This document shows positions 1-6,500 of a stretch of 14,481 nucleotides of DNA, in pieces. Below the pieces are notes generated by a model. That model was not told the origin of the DNA. It did no database searches and saw only the letters and a list, made by a program, of their open reading frames with translations. Each line of letters starts with the position of its first letter. Positions within the stretch are counted from its first letter, which is position 1. The stretch is taken from positions 1-14,481 of the forward strand of contig CAZYMF010000122.1 of the NCBI GenBank assembly GCA_964648215.1, given 5' to 3'. A program made the translations under genes and the position numbers. This stretch comes from CAZYMF01 sp964648215 (GTDB lineage Bacteria > Desulfobacterota > Binatia > HRBIN30 > JACQVA1).

Positions 1-207
1 CTCGGCGGCAGCGTCACCGGCGAGCACGGCATCGGCGTGGAGAAGATGCAGCAGATGCCGTTGCTGTTCAGCCCCACCGACCTGCTGGTGATGCAGCAGC
101 TGCGGCAGGTCTTCGATCCCGAGGGGCGCTGCAACCCCGGGAAGATCTTCCCGACGCCGGGCGTCTGCGTCGAGACGACCCGTCCCATGCGCCGCGCCGC
201 GCTGTGA
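1..207 (+). CDS. glcD: Glycolate oxidase FAD-linked subunit GlcD, C-terminal end (5' truncated by window)
   Basis: The window opens inside this gene. Only the last 68 residues and the TGA stop (205-207) are visible. The visible part begins GGSVTGEHGIGVEK, the C-terminal FAD-oxidase (FAD-oxidase_C) signature of the GlcD/D-lactate dehydrogenase family. It then carries CNPGKIFP, the typical end of that domain. GlcD is the flavin subunit that oxidises glycolate (or D-lactate) to the 2-oxo acid. The assignment to GlcD rather than a stand-alone D-lactate dehydrogenase rests on the glcE and glcF genes immediately downstream on the same strand. The roughly 20 residues after the conserved end (rich in T, R and A) look like an ordinary variable tail. 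Confidence 0.9.
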   Translation, partial: LGGSVTGEHGIGVEKMQQMPLLFSPTDLLVMQQLRQVFDPEGRCNPGKIFPTPGVCVETTRPMRRAAL

Positions 208-251
208 GGGTGGGATGCACGGCGCAGGCACGCGAATCCGCGCAAATTGGT

Positions 252-282
252 CCCCTCTCCCTGTGGGAGAGAAGGGTGAGGG
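252..282. repeat. REP-like intergenic palindrome between glcD and glcE
   Basis: The 123-bp gap between glcD and glcE contains a small hairpin. The left arm CTCTCCC (255-261) and right arm GGGAGAG (265-271) form a perfect 7-bp stem with a 3-nt TGT loop. It is flanked by CCC on the left and AGGGTGAGGG (273-282) on the right. The order CCCTCTCCC / GGGAGAG / AGGGTGAGGG closely matches a dispersed intergenic element common in proteobacterial genomes. It has no U-tract, so it is not a canonical terminator, though such hairpins can stabilise upstream mRNA within operons. Only one copy is in this window, so its repeat nature here rests on resemblance to the known element. Confidence 0.6.
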
Positions 283-330
283 AAGCCGAACACGAGACCT
301 TTCATCGTCCTCCCTTCAAACCAAGGCCTG

Positions 331-1617
331 ATGGATACCGACCACGACATTGCCGCGGCGCTGCGCGCCCATCTCGGCGCCGAGGCCATCGGCGCCGACA
401 CCGGCGCGTTCGCCATCGGCGGGCGCTCTCCCGCCTGCGTGGTTGCGCCCGCCAGCGTCGCCCAGGTGCGCGAGGCGCTCGCCTTCGCGCACGAGCGGCG
501 GCTCGCCGTCGTGCCCTGCGGCAACGGCACCCATCTGCACGTGGGATCGCCGCCGGCACGCTACGATATCGCCCTGTCGCTGCGGCGTCTGTCGCGCGTG
601 GTGGCCCACGAGGCGGCGGACATGACGGTCACGGTCGAGGCCGGCGCCTTGCTGACGGCGCTGAACGGTGCCCTGGCGGCCGCGGGCCAGTGGCTGCCGT
701 TCGATCCGCCGCGACGCGATCGCGTCACCATCGGCGGTCTCATCGCCGGAGATCTCAACGGTCCGCTGCGGCTGTCGCAGGGCAAGGTGCGCGACTCGCT
801 GATCGGCATCACCGTGGTGTTGGCCGACGGTGCGGTGCTGAAGGGCGGCGGCAAGGTGGTCAAGAACGTCGCCGGCTACGATCTCGCCAAGCTGTTCACC
901 GGATCGGCGGGCACGCTCGGCGTCATCGTCGAGGCCACCTTCAAGATCCGGCCGCGTCCGGAAGCGACGCGCATCGTCTGGTTGCCGACGGAGAACCTGA
1001 CAGCGGCCGCGGCGGTCGCGGCGGCGATCGCGGAGCTGGCGGTCGCCCCGCTCTTCCTCGAGATCGTCGACATCGCAGCGGCGGCAGAGGCCGGCCTCGG
1101 CGCGGCCGGAGTCGCGGTCGGTCTCGGCGGAATTGCCGAGGAGCTGGAGGCGCAGCAGGCGGCGCTGTCACGGCTGCCCGCGGTGCTCTCCCACGTGCTC
1201 GACGAGGGTGCGGCGACCCGCGTCGGCGACTGGCTGTGCGATTTCCCGCGTCGGTCGCTGGTGACCGCCCGCGTCAGCCTGTTGCCGACCGAGCTGTTCG
1301 CCATGCTGCCGCGCGTCGCCGCCGAAGCCGCCGCCCGCGGGCTGACGCTGCAGCTCGTCGCGCACGCCGGCAACGGCGTGGCGCGCGCCCGCATCGACGG
1401 CGACGAAGCTCAGGCGGTGCTGTTCTGCGAATGGCTTCGGATCACGGCTCGCGAGCGTGGGGGTTGGGTGGTCTTCGACCACCTCGCCGACGCGCTCCAC
1501 GGCCGCGTGGACCCGTTCGGCCATCCCGGTCCTGCCGTGCTGCTGATGCAAGGGATCAAACGCCAGCTCGATCCCGAGGCCGTGCTCAGCCCCGGCCGCT
1601 TCGTCGGAGGCATCTGA
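331..1617 (+). CDS. glcE: Glycolate oxidase subunit GlcE (FAD-binding)
   Basis: Predicted 428-residue FAD-binding (PCMH-type) subunit of the glycolate oxidase complex GlcDEF, which oxidises glycolate to glyoxylate at the membrane. The FAD-binding domain covers about residues 35-210. The stretch VAGYDLAKLFTGSAGTLGVI is the hallmark FAD-contacting segment of this family, and a glycine-rich VTIGGLIAGD lies upstream of it. The C-terminal half is Ala-rich and weakly conserved. At 428 residues it is somewhat longer than the E. coli protein (about 350). The ATG at 331 is the first in-frame start that keeps the N-terminus of the FAD domain; the Shine-Dalgarno before it is weak. The TGA at 1615-1617 lies one base before the glcF ATG, so the two are probably co-translated. 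A longer overlapping reading frame (204-1622) is an Arg-rich shadow. Confidence 0.9.
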   Translation: MDTDHDIAAALRAHLGAEAIGADTGAFAIGGRSPACVVAPASVAQVREALAFAHERRLAVVPCGNGTHLHVGSPPARYDIALSLRRLSRVVAHEAADMTVTVEAGALLTALNGALAAAGQWLPFDPPRRDRVTIGGLIAGDLNGPLRLSQGKVRDSLIGITVVLADGAVLKGGGKVVKNVAGYDLAKLFTGSAGTLGVIVEATFKIRPRPEATRIVWLPTENLTAAAAVAAAIAELAVAPLFLEIVDIAAAAEAGLGAAGVAVGLGGIAEELEAQQAALSRLPAVLSHVLDEGAATRVGDWLCDFPRRSLVTARVSLLPTELFAMLPRVAAEAAARGLTLQLVAHAGNGVARARIDGDEAQAVLFCEWLRITARERGGWVVFDHLADALHGRVDPFGHPGPAVLLMQGIKRQLDPEAVLSPGRFVGGI

Positions 1618-1618
1618 C

Positions 1619-2896
1619 ATGACCGCGGACGGCGGCGCGCCGAAGCCATCAGGATTCGTGCCCTACGAGCGGTTCCTCGACTGTGTCCACTGCGGGCTGT
1701 GCCTGCAGGCGTGCCCGACGTATCTCGAGCTGGGAACGGAGATGGACTCGCCGCGCGGGCGCATCTATCTCATGCGCGGTCTCAGCGACGGGGCGATCGG
1801 GATGGCGCCGGAGGTGGCGCGACATCTCGACCTCTGTCTCGGCTGTCGCGCCTGCGAGACCGCCTGCCCCTCCGGGGTTCACTACGGCGAGCTGATCGAG
1901 GGCGTGCGCTCATTCGTCGAGGAACGCCACCGTCGCGGGTTTGTCGACCGCTGGCGCCGCCGCGCCATCGAGTGGGTGTTCCCGTACCCCGCGCGCCTGC
2001 GGGCATTGCTGCTGCCGGTGCGGCTGGCCCAGCGTCTCGGCCTCTGGCCGTTGGTCGTCAAGGTGGTTCCGCTAGCCGCCATGATTCCCGCCGGCACGGC
2101 CGCGGGCGCGCTACCGGAGAAATCCCCGGCCGCGGGCAGGGAGCGCAAGCGAGTCGGCCTGCTCACTGGTTGCGTCGCCCGGGTGATGTTCGCCGAGACG
2201 CATCAGGCGACCGTGCGGGTGTTGACGCGCAACGGCTGCACGGTCTTCGCCCCGCGCGCCCAGCCCTGCTGCGGCGCGCTGTCACTGCACGGCGGCTCGC
2301 GGGAGGCGGCGCTGAGCTTCGCCCGCGGCACCATCGACGCCTTCGGCGACGACCTCGACGCGGTGATCGCCAACGCCGCCGGTTGCGGCGCCATGCTGCG
2401 GCAATACGGCGAGCTGCTGGCGTCCGATCCGGTCTACGCCGAGCGCGCCCGTCGTTTCAGCGCCAAGGTGCGCGACGTCAGCGAGTGGCTCGCCGAGCTG
2501 ACGATCGAGCCGCCGCCGGCGGTGGCGCCGATCCGGGTGACCTACCACGATGCCTGCCATCTCGCCCATGCCCAGCAGGTGCGCGAGCCGCCGCGCTCGC
2601 TGCTGCGCGCGATCCAGGGAATCGAGCTCGTCGACCTGCCCGAGTCCGAGGTGTGCTGCGGCAGCGCCGGGAGCTACAACCTCACCGAGCCGGCCATGGC
2701 GGCGCGATTGCGCGAGCGCAAGGTCCGCAACATCGAGAGCACGGGGGCGGACTGCGTCGTCACGGCGAACCCCGGCTGCATCCTGCACATCCAGGCGGGC
2801 CTGTCCCGCCGCGGGAGGAAGATCTCCGTGTTGCACCCGGTCGAGGTGCTCGACCGCGCCTACCGCGGGGTGCCGCTGGCCAACGGAGCGCGCTGA
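1619..2896 (+). CDS. glcF: Glycolate oxidase iron-sulfur subunit GlcF
   Basis: 425-residue electron-transfer subunit of glycolate oxidase. Two ferredoxin-type [4Fe-4S] motifs lie near the N-terminus: C22-x2-C25-x2-C28-x3-C32-P and C73-x2-C76-x2-C79-x3-C83-P. Two cysteine-rich CCG domains follow. The first carries TGCVARVMF and later PCCGALSLHGG; the second carries YHDACHLAHAQ and VCCGSAGSYNL, followed by ANPGC. This is the standard order for GlcF and related heterodisulfide-reductase-D-like proteins, and the length is normal. The ATG at 1619 is preceded by GGAGG at 1606-1610, eight bases upstream and inside the end of glcE, which fixes the start. GlcF is thought to carry electrons from the GlcD/GlcE flavins to the quinone pool. 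The gene ends 8 bp before a convergent minus-strand gene. Confidence 0.95.
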   Translation: MTADGGAPKPSGFVPYERFLDCVHCGLCLQACPTYLELGTEMDSPRGRIYLMRGLSDGAIGMAPEVARHLDLCLGCRACETACPSGVHYGELIEGVRSFVEERHRRGFVDRWRRRAIEWVFPYPARLRALLLPVRLAQRLGLWPLVVKVVPLAAMIPAGTAAGALPEKSPAAGRERKRVGLLTGCVARVMFAETHQATVRVLTRNGCTVFAPRAQPCCGALSLHGGSREAALSFARGTIDAFGDDLDAVIANAAGCGAMLRQYGELLASDPVYAERARRFSAKVRDVSEWLAELTIEPPPAVAPIRVTYHDACHLAHAQQVREPPRSLLRAIQGIELVDLPESEVCCGSAGSYNLTEPAMAARLRERKVRNIESTGADCVVTANPGCILHIQAGLSRRGRKISVLHPVEVLDRAYRGVPLANGAR

Positions 2897-2904
2897 GCCA
2901 ACCT

Positions 2905-3237
2905 CTAGTGGTGTACGCTGCAGACCACGTGCGTACCGAGCAGGCTGTACTGGCCGCCCTCGGGGCAGGAGGGGATGTGGATGCCGGCGCGTTCGAGGTC
3001 GGCGAGGGATTGCGGCGGGCCGTCGTGGCTGGCGGTGTACATCTGGATGTCGCGTTCGATCTGCTGCCGCTGCACGCGGCAGGCGACGGCCTTGGACGCC
3101 TCCAGGCTCTGGATGTGGGTGCCGCGCTCGCTGGTCCCTTGCACGCGGAAGTAGCCGAAGTAGAGCGCGGCGAGAATGAGCAGCGTCAGCAGCACCGTCA
3201 CGAAGCCGATACCGCGGGTGTCGCGCAGCCTCGTCAT
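2905..3237 (-). CDS. Small type IV pilin-like / single-pass membrane protein
   Basis: A 110-residue protein read from the ATG at 3237. A second ATG directly before it (3240) is possible, but AAGGAGG at 3245-3251 sits seven bases from 3237 and only four from 3240. A short basic N-terminus (about residues 3-8) precedes a hydrophobic helix at about 12-30 that begins GFVTVLLTLLIL. This resembles a class III (prepilin) leader with a G|F cleavage point (G11/F12), but without the usual Glu5. The C-terminal part reads PSLADL-like text, then CPEGGQY (C91) and VVCSVH (C106), a two-cysteine ending seen in many minor pilin-like proteins. I infer a pseudopilin-like envelope protein. No other pilus genes are nearby, so a different single-pass anchored protein is possible. 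It lies 62 bp downstream of the lipoprotein gene and converges with glcF. Confidence 0.7.
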   Translation of the reverse strand: MTRLRDTRGIGFVTVLLTLLILAALYFGYFRVQGTSERGTHIQSLEASKAVACRVQRQQIERDIQMYTASHDGPPQSLADLERAGIHIPSCPEGGQYSLLGTHVVCSVHH

Positions 3238-3244
3238 CATCTCT

Positions 3245-3250
3245 CCTCCT
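3245..3250 (-). promoter_or_regulatory. Shine-Dalgarno AGGAGG that sets the start of the pilin-like gene
   Basis: Reading the minus strand, GAAGGAGGAG precedes tandem ATG codons at 3240 and 3237. Spacing is four bases to the first and seven to the second, favouring the second. The site rejects the longer in-frame reading up to 3366, which would add 43 Arg-rich residues in front of the hydrophobic helix. Confidence 0.75.
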
Positions 3251-3299
3251 TCGCGAATGGTCCCCGGCCGGCGCTCCGGGCCGCGGACGGTCGCGCCTT

Positions 3300-4022
3300 C
3301 TACTTCTTCTCCTCGCCCTTGGCCCCCAACGTGCCGCAATCGCCGATCTGCTTGCCGTCGATCCACGCACAGAGCAATTCCTGGTAGATGGGCGGCCCGC
3401 CGTTGGTGCTGCTCTCCGAGCGAACCTCGCCGAGTCCGGGACGCAACCAGGATGTTTCGCGCAGGTGGATGGAGAAGCCGGGGAACTCGAGGTTGCGCTC
3501 GCGGCGGATCTCGATCTCCCCGCCGGCCGTTTCCTTCGTCGGCCGCGGCACGGTCGTGGTCTGCTTGACGTGTCCGTCAGCGATGCCGCGGCCGTCGGAC
3601 AGCCGCCACAGGGTTGCCGCGGAGCTGGCCTCTTGCACGCCCGTGCGCACCGGCACGCTCAGATAGGGAATCGAGCTCTCATAGGCGAAGCCCAGGTCGC
3701 GCTCGGTGCTGAGCTCCTCGCTGACGATGGCCATGGAGTCGCCGTGGTTGCGCAGCCGCGTGATCAGCGTGGGAGAGTCGTTTTGCGCGAGATGCAGGGT
3801 GACGTCGAATTCGTTCGCCTTGCCGGTTGCAGACAGCTCTTCGACGTAGATGCCATCGCGGTCGCCGGTGCCCGTGACGCGGTAGACGAAGCGGTCACCG
3901 GGACGGTGCGGCGCGAGCTCTTCCAGGGTGCCGCGAAACAGGGTCTGCTCGGTCACGTGCGGCACCGCACAGCCGGCGCAGAACAGCGACACGGCGACGG
4001 TAGCCCAACGCCAGGCTTTCAC
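3300..4022 (-). CDS. Predicted lipoprotein of unknown function
   Basis: 240 residues from a GTG start at 4022, preceded by GGAGGGG with a short spacing. The N-terminus is a lipoprotein signal peptide: VKAWRW, a hydrophobic stretch, then C15-A-G-C18, where C18 would be lipidated. A Cys at the -3 position is unusual for a lipobox. The mature part begins AVPHVTEQ. It contains a beta-rich segment (about residues 45-80) with FVYRV and NEFDVTLHLA. Near the end it has SWLRPGLGEVRSE, reminiscent of secreted proteins whose fold holds alternating extended strands, and then ELLCAWIDGKQIG. I do not recognise the family. Location is most likely the inner leaflet of the outer membrane, or otherwise membrane-anchored in the periplasm. 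It may be transcribed with the small pilin-like gene 62 bp downstream. Confidence 0.75.
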   Translation of the reverse strand: MKAWRWATVAVSLFCAGCAVPHVTEQTLFRGTLEELAPHRPGDRFVYRVTGTGDRDGIYVEELSATGKANEFDVTLHLAQNDSPTLITRLRNHGDSMAIVSEELSTERDLGFAYESSIPYLSVPVRTGVQEASSAATLWRLSDGRGIADGHVKQTTTVPRPTKETAGGEIEIRRERNLEFPGFSIHLRETSWLRPGLGEVRSESSTNGGPPIYQELLCAWIDGKQIGDCGTLGAKGEEKK

Positions 4023-4046
4023 TTCCCCTCCGTTTCGCCGGGGAAG
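4022..4046 (-). promoter_or_regulatory. Possible hairpin covering the ribosome binding site of the lipoprotein gene
   Basis: On the minus strand CTTCCCC (4046-4040) can pair perfectly with GGGGAAG (4028-4022) across an 11-nt loop. The 3' arm contains most of the purine-rich ribosome binding stretch and the first base of the GTG start codon. If it forms in the mRNA, it would occlude initiation. In DNA this GC-rich a 7-bp stem can arise by chance, and no ligand-binding fold or leader peptide is visible. Confidence 0.3.
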
Positions 4047-4171
4047 GAGCCCCGCCCGCCACCGCTGCAACGCCGCGCCGTCATGCGGGAGTCATAGCCG
4101 AAGATGCCACGCTGATCCATTGCCGATTCGCAGCGTCGGCGGCCCGCTTGCAGCGGCGCGGCGGTCGACGA

Positions 4172-4188
4172 CGGGCGAAGTCCGCCCG
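4172..4188 (-). terminator. Short hairpin just after the galactokinase-family gene, possible weak terminator
   Basis: Downstream of the kinase stop codon, CGGGCG (4188-4183 on the minus strand) pairs with CGCCCG (4177-4172) around a 5-nt GACTT loop. There is no T-run after it, so at best it would be a weak or factor-assisted terminator or an mRNA stabiliser. The surrounding 169-bp gap (4023-4191) between the kinase and lipoprotein genes otherwise holds no convincing gene or clear promoter. Confidence 0.3.
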
Positions 4189-4191
4189 CCC

Positions 4192-5550
4192 TCACAGCCG
4201 CTGCAGCGCGGCGCCGGCGCAGGGCTCGAAGACGAAGCGACAGGTGGCCGGGGAGCGCCGGTCCTCCAGGCGCGCTCGGTAAAAGCGCCTGTCGACCAGG
4301 TCGAGGAAGCTCGCCACGCGGCCGGCTTCGACGAGAGCGACGATGCAGCCGCCGAAGCCGGCGCCGGTCACCCGGGCGCCGGCCGCTCCCGATTCCTTGG
4401 CGGCGGCGACGAGCGACTCGATCTCCGAACAGCTGATGTCGTAGTCGTCGCGGCAGCTGGCGTGCGAGGCATCCATCAGGGCGCCGAAGCCGCCGCCGTC
4501 GCCGGCGGCGAGAAGGTGCTCGGCGCGATTGACGCGCTCGGCCTCGGTCAAGACATGGCGCAACCGCGACAGCACGGCGAAGCGATCGCCCAGATCCGAC
4601 GAGATGCCGCAGTCCTCGCGCAGCTGCTCCGGGCTGCTGCCGACGATGCGGGCGATCTCGGCCAGGGATAGCGGGCGCGGCGGCAGATGCGCTTCGACGG
4701 CCGGCAGGAACTCGAGCAGGGAGCGCCCCGGGAAGAGCCGGGCGAGATCGCCCAGGGTGGTCAAGGCCCGGGGCAGGGCTGGTGCCAGCGCCACCTCGCA
4801 CGCGCGCGCCGCCAGGCGGCACTCGACCACGCGCAGGTTGTAGGCCTGGCGGGCGCGTCCGGATTTCTCTGCCCGCACCAGGCTGTGACAGACGACGATT
4901 CGGTATTCCGGGGGCAGCGGCACGGGGCGCACGCGCAAGGGGAAGAAGTCGATGCGCAGAGCGCTGCCGGGGACGGCGAGCAGGCTGATGGCCTGATCCA
5001 TGCCGCCGCTCATCGTCCCGACGTAGCGTTCGGCCTGCGGCAGCAGCTCCGCCAGCTCGAGGGGCGGCACGTCGATGTCGTTGACGCAGAGCAGGGCGAG
5101 GGCGCTGGCGACGACCAGGGCCGAGGAGGAGGACAGGCCGGCGCCGGGAGCGATGTTGCCGGCGACGAGAAAGTCGCCGCCGCGGCGCAGCGCGCCGTGG
5201 CGCGTGCGCAGAAGGCCCTGGGCCGCGGCCTTGTGGTAGTTGCCCCAGTCCCCCGGCTCGAAAGGCGGGATGCTGGCCTCGAGCTCGTAGCGGCGGGGGG
5301 CGAAGGTGCCGTCGAGGTTGTGCAGGCGCACCCGGCCCTGCTCGTCGGGGGCCGCGGCGATCATCACGCTGTGGTCGATCGCCATCGGCAGCACCGGCAG
5401 GCCGTTGTAGTCGGTGTGCTCGCCGAGCAGATTGACGCGGCCCGGGGCGCGCACGAGACAGCTTGCGGGCCGCCCGAAGATCTCGTGGAAGCGGTCGACC
5501 AAGCCGGTCAGGCGCTCGCTGTCGGGAGCCTGGGAGACACCGGGGGTCAT
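4192..5550 (-). CDS. galK: Galactokinase-family GHMP sugar kinase (GALK2-like architecture)
   Basis: 452-residue GHMP kinase predicted to phosphorylate a hexose (galactose or GalNAc-type) at C1 using ATP. The galactokinase signature GRVNLLGEHTDYN lies at residues 37-49, the phosphate-binding loop GAGLSSSSAL at 136-145, and GGMDQ with the probable catalytic base D185 at 182-186. The third GHMP motif, TGAGFGGC, is at about 395-402. The protein is longer than E. coli GalK (about 380). It has an extra segment at about 240-330, including LAEIARIVG and SPEQLREDCG, and then ASHASCRDDYDISC, an arrangement like eukaryotic GALK2/N-acetylgalactosamine kinase. Substrate is therefore unresolved. The ATG at 5550 overlaps the TGA of the upstream nucleotidyltransferase (ATGA), indicating translational coupling. 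A longer in-frame reading to 5937 is only the shadow of that upstream gene. Confidence 0.85.
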   Translation of the reverse strand: MTPGVSQAPDSERLTGLVDRFHEIFGRPASCLVRAPGRVNLLGEHTDYNGLPVLPMAIDHSVMIAAAPDEQGRVRLHNLDGTFAPRRYELEASIPPFEPGDWGNYHKAAAQGLLRTRHGALRRGGDFLVAGNIAPGAGLSSSSALVVASALALLCVNDIDVPPLELAELLPQAERYVGTMSGGMDQAISLLAVPGSALRIDFFPLRVRPVPLPPEYRIVVCHSLVRAEKSGRARQAYNLRVVECRLAARACEVALAPALPRALTTLGDLARLFPGRSLLEFLPAVEAHLPPRPLSLAEIARIVGSSPEQLREDCGISSDLGDRFAVLSRLRHVLTEAERVNRAEHLLAAGDGGGFGALMDASHASCRDDYDISCSEIESLVAAAKESGAAGARVTGAGFGGCIVALVEAGRVASFLDLVDRRFYRARLEDRRSPATCRFVFEPCAGAALQRL

Positions 5551-6314
5551 GGCGCTGGCGTCGTCCCGGCCGCGGCGGCCCGGTGCCGGCGCAGCGCCCG
5601 CGCAAACTCGCTCTCGGCCCGGCGCAGGTCCTCCGGCGTGCCGACGTCGCTCCAGTAGCCTCGCAGCGGCAGGCCGAACACGTCTCGGCCGTCGGCGAGC
5701 ATGGCGGCGATCGCTTGCGGCAGCTCGTACTCGCCGCGCGCGGAGGGGGCGAGCCGGGCGGCGTAGTCGAGGATGATCGGGGCGAAGACGAAGACCCCGG
5801 CGTTGTTCCAGCGCGTGGTCGAGCTGCCGCGCGGCGGTTTCTCCACGATCCGCCGCACGCGCCCGTCTTCGTCGAGATAGACGGCGGCTCCCTGCCAGGG
5901 GTCGTCCATGTCGTTGAGCGCGAGCAGGGCATCGCACGGGCGCCGCGCGAACTCTCGCAGGAGCTCGGCGTAGAGCGCCGGTTGCACCAGGATGTCGCCC
6001 CAGCTGAGGGCGAACGGCTCGTCGCGCAACGCGTCGCGCGCGAGCAGCAGCGCGCGCGCGGTACCCTCGGCGGCGGCCTGACGCCGGTAGCGGAGGCGCA
6101 CGCCGAGACGGCTACCGTCGCCGAGGGCCGCTTCGATCTGCTCACCGCGGTAGCCGGTGACGATGACGAACTCGGCGGCGCCCGCCGCGCGGAACCCGGC
6201 GATGATGTGCTCGATCAACGAGCGCCCGCACACCGTCAGCAACGGTTTGGGGCAGCTGGCGGTGAGAGCGCCCATGCGCGTTCCCCGCCCGGCAGCCAGC
6301 AGCACGACCTGCAT
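5547..6314 (-). CDS. Sugar nucleotidyltransferase (NTP_transferase family)
   Basis: 255-residue protein of the RmlA/GlmU-N/HddC type, which transfers an NMP from an NTP to a sugar-1-phosphate. The N-terminus MQVVLLAAGRGTRMG is the family's nucleotide-binding signature (L-A-A-G-x-G-T-R-M). CPKPLL follows at residues 21-26 with the conserved Lys23. A Mg-binding-type WGD, a WNNAGVFVF segment and YWSDVGTPEDL (the usual closing motif) come in the expected order. There is no left-handed beta-helix domain, so it is a stand-alone transferase. The ATG at 6314 puts the signature at the very N-terminus; an ATG at 6338 would add eight residues. Neither has a strong Shine-Dalgarno. It is the first gene of the minus-strand unit and its end overlaps the kinase start by 4 bp. 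Nucleotide and sugar specificity cannot be read from sequence. Confidence 0.88.
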   Translation of the reverse strand: MQVVLLAAGRGTRMGALTASCPKPLLTVCGRSLIEHIIAGFRAAGAAEFVIVTGYRGEQIEAALGDGSRLGVRLRYRRQAAAEGTARALLLARDALRDEPFALSWGDILVQPALYAELLREFARRPCDALLALNDMDDPWQGAAVYLDEDGRVRRIVEKPPRGSSTTRWNNAGVFVFAPIILDYAARLAPSARGEYELPQAIAAMLADGRDVFGLPLRGYWSDVGTPEDLRRAESEFARALRRHRAAAAGTTPAP

Positions 6315-6357
6315 GGCTGCTGAGAATAAACGTGACATCCGCAAAAGGCGAGATCGA

Positions 6358-6363
6358 ATTGTA
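6358..6363 (-). promoter_or_regulatory. Candidate -10 box for the nucleotidyltransferase-kinase unit
   Basis: The minus strand reads TACAAT here, about 45 bases before the nucleotidyltransferase ATG, in a locally AT-richer patch of an otherwise GC-rich 186-bp divergent gap (6315-6500). The expected -35 position has no good match to TTGACA, so this is weak. The same gap must also hold the promoter for the plus-strand panE gene; I could not pick one with confidence. Confidence 0.2.
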
Positions 6364-6500
6364 TGGTGGCCGAAAGATCCGCTCTCGCACGGGATCGAGC
6401 CGGGCGACGCGCACCCCCCGGGCTCGGCGCAGCCGTGAAGGCCGCTGGGGACGCTGCGTCTGGATGGACGACGTGTCTGCGTCGGCGCCCCAGGTCTGCT

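Noticed and set aside
204..1622. Long plus-strand open frame over glcE
   Set aside because: It is an Arg/Gly/Ala-rich frame with no recognisable motifs, whereas the 331-1617 frame encodes a complete GlcE.
2282..3370. Minus-strand open frame opposite glcF
   Set aside because: It runs antisense to GlcF iron-sulfur coding sequence and has no domain signal; the real minus-strand gene there is 2905-3237 in another frame.
1699..3387. 562-codon plus-strand open frame across glcF and the pilin-like gene
   Set aside because: Low-complexity Arg-rich translation that crosses two convergent real genes; typical of high-GC shadow frames.
4019..6145. 708-codon minus-strand open frame over the kinase and nucleotidyltransferase
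   Set aside because: Arg/Pro-rich out-of-frame translation of two well-recognised enzymes.
6396..6426. Imperfect inverted repeat (CGAGCC ... GGCTCG with inner GGG/CCC) in the divergent gap before panE
   Set aside because: The stem is bulged, there is no T-run, and it lies between divergent genes where a terminator is not expected; likely chance in GC-rich DNA.
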